A stretch of DNA of 64,000 nt, from positions 53,369 through 117,368 of the forward strand of contig CALGMA010000026.1 of the NCBI GenBank assembly GCA_937959265.1, written 5' to 3'. The notes beneath the pieces were generated by a model that saw only the letters and a list, made by a program, of their open reading frames with translations, ran no database searches and was not told the DNA's origin. Position 1 is the stretch's first letter; every line of letters begins with the position of its first letter. Shown piece by piece: positions 59,329 through 64,000 of the stretch. The stretch is from an uncultured Anaerolineae bacterium (GTDB lineage Bacteria; Chloroflexota; Anaerolineae; J036; Brachytrichaceae). Position numbers and translations under genes: made by a program.

Positions 59329-59395
59329 GAGAAAAAGACGCACGCCGTTCCGGATGCCTGTCGTAAAGGTGTTCTAAACGGCGTGCGGCTTTCTC
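59329..59395 (-). terminator. Hairpin with 11-bp core stem followed by U-rich tail on minus strand (terminator or structured RNA)
   Basis: CGCACGCCGTT (59339-59349) pairs with AACGGCGTGCG (59377-59387); minus strand continues TCTTTTTCTC. Confidence 0.55.
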
Positions 59396-59497
59396 CACTG
59401 GGCCCACCTGGTTGACCCCGAGTCCGATTGCTGGACGCCTCCTCTTTGACCTCGTCGCGTGCCGTGCATACAATCACTGTGCCACACAGACGGCTTT

Positions 59498-60457
59498 ATG
59501 GACCTCTACGATCCACAGTGCACGCGCCGCCCGGATGCGTCGTTGCTGTATCGCCGCAATGATGCGAACGATGTGCGGTTAGGTGAGGTCGTTTGCACGG
59601 ATGCCGCAGATTACGCCAGGGCGCAGGTCGTGATACTGGGCTGCCCGCAGGACGAAGGTGTGCAGCGCAACAGCGGCCGACCGGGTGCGGCGCTCGCCCC
59701 GGCCGAGATTCGTCGCTACCTCTACCGCCTGACGATCAACGGCTTGGAAGATCTCTGTCTGTTCGATCTGGGTGATACACTGATCCAGCCCTCGCTCGAG
59801 GAGACGCATGCGCTGCATCAATGCATCGTCCGGCAGATCATCGAGGATGGCAAGCGCCTGGTCGTGCTCGGCGGCGGCAACGACATTGCGTATCCCGATT
59901 GTGTCGGGCTTGCGCAGGCAGCGGGTGAGGTGCTCGCTTTCAACGTGGACGCACACTTCGACGTGCGAGCGGATGTGCCGCGCAACAGCGGCACATCCTA
60001 CCGGCAGTTGTTGGAAGAGGGCTTCATCCGGCCAGCGCGCTTCTATCAGGTCGGCTATCAACCCTTCGCCAACTCGCCCATCTACGAGCGCTACCTGCGC
60101 GGCCTCGGCGTCCATCTCATCGGCCTGACCGATCTGCGCTGTCAGGGAATCGAGCCCATGCTTGCCGCTATTCTCGATTCTGAATTTTCGATTCGCAATT
60201 GCTTTTGGGGCTTCGACCTCGACGCCGTCTGCACCGCCGAAGCGCCGGGTGTGAGTGCACCGAATCCGATCGGCTTGACAGGCGACGAACTATGTCGAAT
60301 CGCGGAGATCGCTGGCAGTGACCCGCGCACGCGCATCGTCGAGTTCACCGAGGTCAACCCGAACTACGACGTGGACGGGCGCACCGCGCGGCTGGCGGCG
60401 GTGGCTGTCTGGCGTGTGCTGGCCGGCCTCGCTCGGTGCCTACACGTGGGATCTTGA
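59498..60457 (+). CDS. Arginase/agmatinase/formimidoylglutamase family ureohydrolase
   Basis: VVILGCPQDEGVQRNSGRPGAALAPAEIRRYLYRL...LVVLGGGNDIAYPD...VLAFNVDAHFDVR...FWGFDLDAVCTAEAPGVSAPNPIGLT...VEFTEVNPNYD. Confidence 0.9.
   Translation: MDLYDPQCTRRPDASLLYRRNDANDVRLGEVVCTDAADYARAQVVILGCPQDEGVQRNSGRPGAALAPAEIRRYLYRLTINGLEDLCLFDLGDTLIQPSLEETHALHQCIVRQIIEDGKRLVVLGGGNDIAYPDCVGLAQAAGEVLAFNVDAHFDVRADVPRNSGTSYRQLLEEGFIRPARFYQVGYQPFANSPIYERYLRGLGVHLIGLTDLRCQGIEPMLAAILDSEFSIRNCFWGFDLDAVCTAEAPGVSAPNPIGLTGDELCRIAEIAGSDPRTRIVEFTEVNPNYDVDGRTARLAAVAVWRVLAGLARCLHVGS
60168..60202. repeat. Degenerate heptad array inside the ureohydrolase gene
   Basis: CTATTCT CGATTCT GAATTTT CGATTCG CAATTGC. Confidence 0.75.
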
Positions 60458-60477
60458 TGCACGCCAGATGCATCAAG
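60453..60477 (+). terminator. Hairpin overlapping ureohydrolase stop codon (possible 3' end structure)
   Basis: CTTGATGCA-cgccaga-TGCATCAAG; no clear T-run. Confidence 0.4.
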
Positions 60478-60585
60478 CCCGTTCTGTTCTCGACCCTAGC
60501 CACGATTTTGCTCCCTCGGCTGGAGCGGCAGGTTAGCTCACACTATCCAATCGAGAGCATGCCTCAAGTGCCGTAGACCGCTATT

Positions 60586-62076
60586 TCAATGAGCTCCAGG
60601 TGCCTTGCTACGTTTCGCCCTGGCCTTCGTCACGGGGTCATAAATGATGAAAAACGCCATCCCCGCCAGGGCGATCCAGCCCATCCAATCGCCCAGAAAG
60701 ACGGCGGGCGCGTCGCCCGTCCCCAACGGCGCGTCGGCGATGACGACCTGACCGTTGCGGTCGCCGCCGGGCGTAATCGCCGAGGCGAGGATGCGGCCGT
60801 AGGGGTCAATGATGATCGAATCGTTGCCGCTGTTATCGGCTTTGGCCAGGCTCACCCGATTCTCAACGGCGCGGAACACGAGGTGAGTGTAGTGCTTGGC
60901 GGCGATCTCGGGCCAGTCGTGCGAAGGTACCAAAATCAATTGCGCGCCGTTGCGCGTGATGCGCCGGGCGGTGTTGGTGAAGTCGAGGTCGTAGCAAATG
61001 ATCGTGCCGAGGCGCCCCAGGGGCGTGTCGTAGACCGGATACGTGCCGCGCGTCGGGCTGGTCTCCCCCGCGAAGACGACCGGATGGTCCTTGCCGAAGA
61101 CGCCCAGGAACTGCCCCTCAGGCGAGAGCACGGTGGCTTCATTCCGCGAGATTTCGTCGGTGACGGGGGCGATGTAGCCCAGGGCCAGATAGGCGTTGCT
61201 CTCGGCGGCTAACTGACGAAACTCGGCGGTGCGGGTGACCTGCGGGTCGCCCTCGATGGCGATTTCGGGCCAGACGATGACGCGGGCGCCGGCTTGCGCC
61301 GCCTGGCGGGTGAGCTCGCTGAACTTGTCCACTGCGCTCCACGGGGGCATGCCCGCGTCGTAGTGCAGCGCGGCGACGCGGACGGTGGGCGTCGTCGACG
61401 CGCGGAAGAGAGCCAGGCTGAGGGCAGTCCATAGGATCAGCGCGACGGCCACGCCGGCAGTCCAGTTGCGCACCGAATGGCCGGCGAGGGCCGGGATGTG
61501 CGGGTCGAGCTGCCAGCGCCGGTCGAAGAGATAGAGCGCCCCCAGGCCGATGGTGTAATTCACCGCCATGATGAGCAGGCCGAGGCCGAAGATGCTGAAG
61601 ATGCTGATCGGTTGGATAAGCCACGGTTGGCCGTGGAGGGTGTTGGCGACAAAGCCCCAGGTGCCCGTGATGGGGATGAAGCCGCGAATCATCTCGAAGC
61701 CGACCCAATTGAGCGCGCCGTGGGGGACGAACCAGCGATAGCTGGTGCGCTCGTGGAAGGCGCGCACACCACTATCTACTAGGTAACTGATGCCGGCGAT
61801 GAGCAGCGGAAGCCAGGTGATGTAGAGGCCGCTGCCGGCGAAGATGGGCGTCAGGTATCCGCCCAGCCAGCCGCCGATGGTGATGGCGGACGCCAGGCTG
61901 GAAATCTTGGGCGGCAGCACGCGAAACTGGGCCACCATCATCGGCACAAACCCTATCCAGATGAGCGGCCAGAGGTTGTAGGGCGGAAAGGATAGGATGA
62001 GCAAAGCGGCACTGACCCCTGCCAGCAACATGCCGATGCTGACGCGCAACCAGACGTTTGTCAGATGTAGGCTCAT
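60586..62076 (-). CDS. lnt: Apolipoprotein N-acyltransferase
   Basis: Polytopic N-term then nitrilase-like VAALHYDAGMPPWSAVDKFSELTRQAAQAGARVIVWPEIAIE...LGTIICYDLDFTNTARRITRNGAQLILVPSHDWPEI. Confidence 0.88.
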   Translation of the reverse strand: MSLHLTNVWLRVSIGMLLAGVSAALLILSFPPYNLWPLIWIGFVPMMVAQFRVLPPKISSLASAITIGGWLGGYLTPIFAGSGLYITWLPLLIAGISYLVDSGVRAFHERTSYRWFVPHGALNWVGFEMIRGFIPITGTWGFVANTLHGQPWLIQPISIFSIFGLGLLIMAVNYTIGLGALYLFDRRWQLDPHIPALAGHSVRNWTAGVAVALILWTALSLALFRASTTPTVRVAALHYDAGMPPWSAVDKFSELTRQAAQAGARVIVWPEIAIEGDPQVTRTAEFRQLAAESNAYLALGYIAPVTDEISRNEATVLSPEGQFLGVFGKDHPVVFAGETSPTRGTYPVYDTPLGRLGTIICYDLDFTNTARRITRNGAQLILVPSHDWPEIAAKHYTHLVFRAVENRVSLAKADNSGNDSIIIDPYGRILASAITPGGDRNGQVVIADAPLGTGDAPAVFLGDWMGWIALAGMAFFIIYDPVTKARAKRSKAPGAH

Positions 62077-62275
62077 GCCATATTCCTCCAAGCGACAACG
62101 CGTGGGGTTCTGATCGAGTGGGCATCGTTACTGGTGACATGCTCACGTATGGCGAAAGCACCCATCTATGGCGGATTGTACGAACGCAAGTTAAGCGCAT
62201 ATTTGCGGCGTCCGCTATCGTCCAGGAAACGCGCAAACCCGGCAGAGGTGCGGCGAGTGCCTCCTCGCCGGCTCG

Positions 62276-62293
62276 GGGGCGCTGCTGCGCCCC
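62276..62293. terminator. GC hairpin between secA end and lnt start (no U-run)
   Basis: GGGGCGC-TGCT-GCGCCCC. Confidence 0.4.
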
Positions 62294-62305
62294 GGTCAAG
62301 TCATC

Positions 62306-64000
62306 TTACAGTTCGCCGCGCCACTTGCGCGCGCCTTCGCATTGGCAGGCTTTAACCTTCTTGCCGCTGTCGCAGAACGGGCAGATGTCGTTGCGGCCCA
62401 GCTTGCGCGAGGTCATCGGCTTGGGTTTGCCGTTGCCGGCGCTGACTGCTGCTGCGCTGCCGCCGCCGGTCTTCAATGCGCCCCGCTCGATGGCGCGTTC
62501 CACTGGTGAACGCGCGCCCACCGGCAGGGCTGCGGCGCGCTGTGCCTGGGGTTGTTGCTGGCGTTGGGGGCGTGGCGCCTGGACGTTGAACTGCACGTTG
62601 AAGATGCGGTGCGCGACCTGCTCGCGGATGCTGACCAGCATCTCTTCATACGTACGGCTGGCTTCGGTGCGGAACTCTACCAGCGGGTTACGTTGGGCGA
62701 AAGCGCGTAGGCCAATGCCCTCGCGCAACTCATCGAGATCGGTCAGGTGCTTCACCCAGTGTTGATCGACCGTCTGAATCAACACGGCACGATCGCGGAA
62801 TAGCCGGACGCCGTCGAAGAAGCCTTGAGCGACAGCAGGTTGATGCTGCGCCGGAATCTCGTTCAGGAGGAGCGGCTCGATGGCAGCGAATGCCTCCGGG
62901 GGGCCGTCGAAGTGCTTCTCGACCCAGCGATGGATGCAGTGCATCATCGGATCGCGGCCCAGGCGCATTTGCTCCAGCGTGACGCCGGCCAACGTCATTT
63001 GCGTCTGCAGCACTTTGGCGAACTCGCCCAGGCCGGCGTCGTAGCGCTGTTCGGCCTGGCCGACGAGGAAGTCCACGATCTCGTCGCGCGTGCCTTTGCC
63101 CCACTGGGCTGGGTCAAAGTCTTTGGGGAGCGGCACGATCGCACGCGCCCGGTTAAGCAGCCCTTGAAGATCCCAGTTCTCGGAGAGATCGCCGATGGTG
63201 TGCTCCTTGACCATCTCCTCCAGCTCCTCCGCGACCAGATCCATGACGTTTTCTTTCAGGTCGTCCTTCTCCAGGATGGTGCGGCGCTGTCGGTAGATCA
63301 CCTCGCGCTGGCGGTTGATGACGTCGTCGTATTGCACGACGTGCTTGCGGATGTCGAAGTTGTAGCCTTCGACCTTCTCTTGCGCCTGTTCGATGCTCTT
63401 GGAGAGGATGCCGTACTCCAACGGCACGTCCTCCTCTATCTTCAAGCGCTCCATCAAGCTCTTGACGCGCTCGCCGCCGAAGCGTCGCATCAGCTCATCG
63501 TCCAGCGAGACGTAGAAGCGGGTGCTGCCGGGGTCGCCCTGACGCGCGCAGCGGCCGCGCAACTGGTTGTCAATACGGCGCGCTTCGTGACGCTCGGTGC
63601 CGATGACGTGCAGGCCGCCGAGGGCGAGGACTTTCTTCTTGTCTTCTTCGGTCTCGCGGGTCGCTTCCGCCAGCGCGGTTTGCCATTCTTCGGGCGTGAT
63701 CTGCGTCAGGTCTTTGCCGGCCTTGCGCAGCTTCTCGCGGGCGATGCCCTCGGGATTACCGCCGAGCAAGATGTCCACACCGCGGCCGGCCATGTTGGTG
63801 GCGATGGTTACAGCACCTGCTTTTCCTGCATCGGCAATAATCTGGCTCTCGGCTTCGTGGTTCTTGGCGTTAAGAACCGAGTACCGGATGCCGGTCGGCC
63901 GGAGCAGCCGGTCAAGCTCCTCTGAGACCTGGACAGACGTGGTTCCGACAAGAATCGGCCGGCCGCGTTCGTGCCATTTACGGATTTCCTCGACCACTGC
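62306..64000 (-). CDS. secA: Preprotein translocase subunit SecA, C-terminal part (5' end beyond right edge)
   Basis: GRPILVGTTSVQVSEELDRLL...VTIATNMAGRGVDILLGGNP...GGLHVIGTERHEARRIDNQLRGRCARQGDPGSTRFYVSLDDELMRRFG; C-term CPFCDSGKKVKACQC. Confidence 0.96.
   Translation of the reverse strand, partial: AVVEEIRKWHERGRPILVGTTSVQVSEELDRLLRPTGIRYSVLNAKNHEAESQIIADAGKAGAVTIATNMAGRGVDILLGGNPEGIAREKLRKAGKDLTQITPEEWQTALAEATRETEEDKKKVLALGGLHVIGTERHEARRIDNQLRGRCARQGDPGSTRFYVSLDDELMRRFGGERVKSLMERLKIEEDVPLEYGILSKSIEQAQEKVEGYNFDIRKHVVQYDDVINRQREVIYRQRRTILEKDDLKENVMDLVAEELEEMVKEHTIGDLSENWDLQGLLNRARAIVPLPKDFDPAQWGKGTRDEIVDFLVGQAEQRYDAGLGEFAKVLQTQMTLAGVTLEQMRLGRDPMMHCIHRWVEKHFDGPPEAFAAIEPLLLNEIPAQHQPAVAQGFFDGVRLFRDRAVLIQTVDQHWVKHLTDLDELREGIGLRAFAQRNPLVEFRTEASRTYEEMLVSIREQVAHRIFNVQFNVQAPRPQRQQQPQAQRAAALPVGARSPVERAIERGALKTGGGSAAAVSAGNGKPKPMTSRKLGRNDICPFCDSGKKVKACQCEGARKWRGEL

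Noticed and set aside
59339-59387. Known riboswitch (guanidine, purine, glycine types) upstream of the ureohydrolase
   Set aside because: I could not match conserved cores of those classes; left as an unassigned structure.
59119-59477. ORFs 59119-59415 (+), 59124-59477 (-) and 59198-59473 (-) in the intergenic region
   Set aside because: No recognisable domain or ribosome-binding site, and they span direct repeats and a hairpin; better explained as regulatory noncoding DNA.

Overview
This 64 kb window is a GC-rich, gene-dense bacterial chromosome segment. The gene content and protein style suggest Chloroflexota/Anaerolineae-like, but that is inference and I ran no search. The backbone is mostly housekeeping genes: trmFO (cut by the left edge), rsmD, tRNA-Leu(TAG), tig, clpP, dnaG-rpoD, serA, recO, tRNA-Arg(CCT), acs-like, a homocysteine methyltransferase/MTHFR fusion, lnt and secA (cut by the right edge). 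Accessory blocks are: several large secreted proteins (9.4-12.1, 16.3-18.3, 20.2-23.8 kb); a long minus-strand operon (44.3 down to 32.5 kb) with amidohydrolase, SelA/DgaE-like PLP enzyme, DeoR regulator, complete Opp transporter, serine hydrolase and PhyH dioxygenase; a glycan cluster (51.1-57.8 kb) with flippase, methyltransferase and four glycosyltransferases; and a subtilase divergent from a small ORF resembling its own prodomain. The most unusual signals are: (1) short, drifting 7-nt-period arrays, three inside conserved genes (trmFO, dnaG, an arginase-family gene) and several at gene junctions; (2) a family of intergenic palindromes with core GGCATTGCC and compensatory stem changes, one nested in a ~98 bp MITE-like inverted repeat; (3) the divergent subtilase / prodomain-like pair; (4) a ~370 bp structured noncoding region with paired 10-mers before the arginase-family gene; (5) a DnaG lacking all four canonical zinc ligands. 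All calls are from reading the sequence; no alignments or databases were run.
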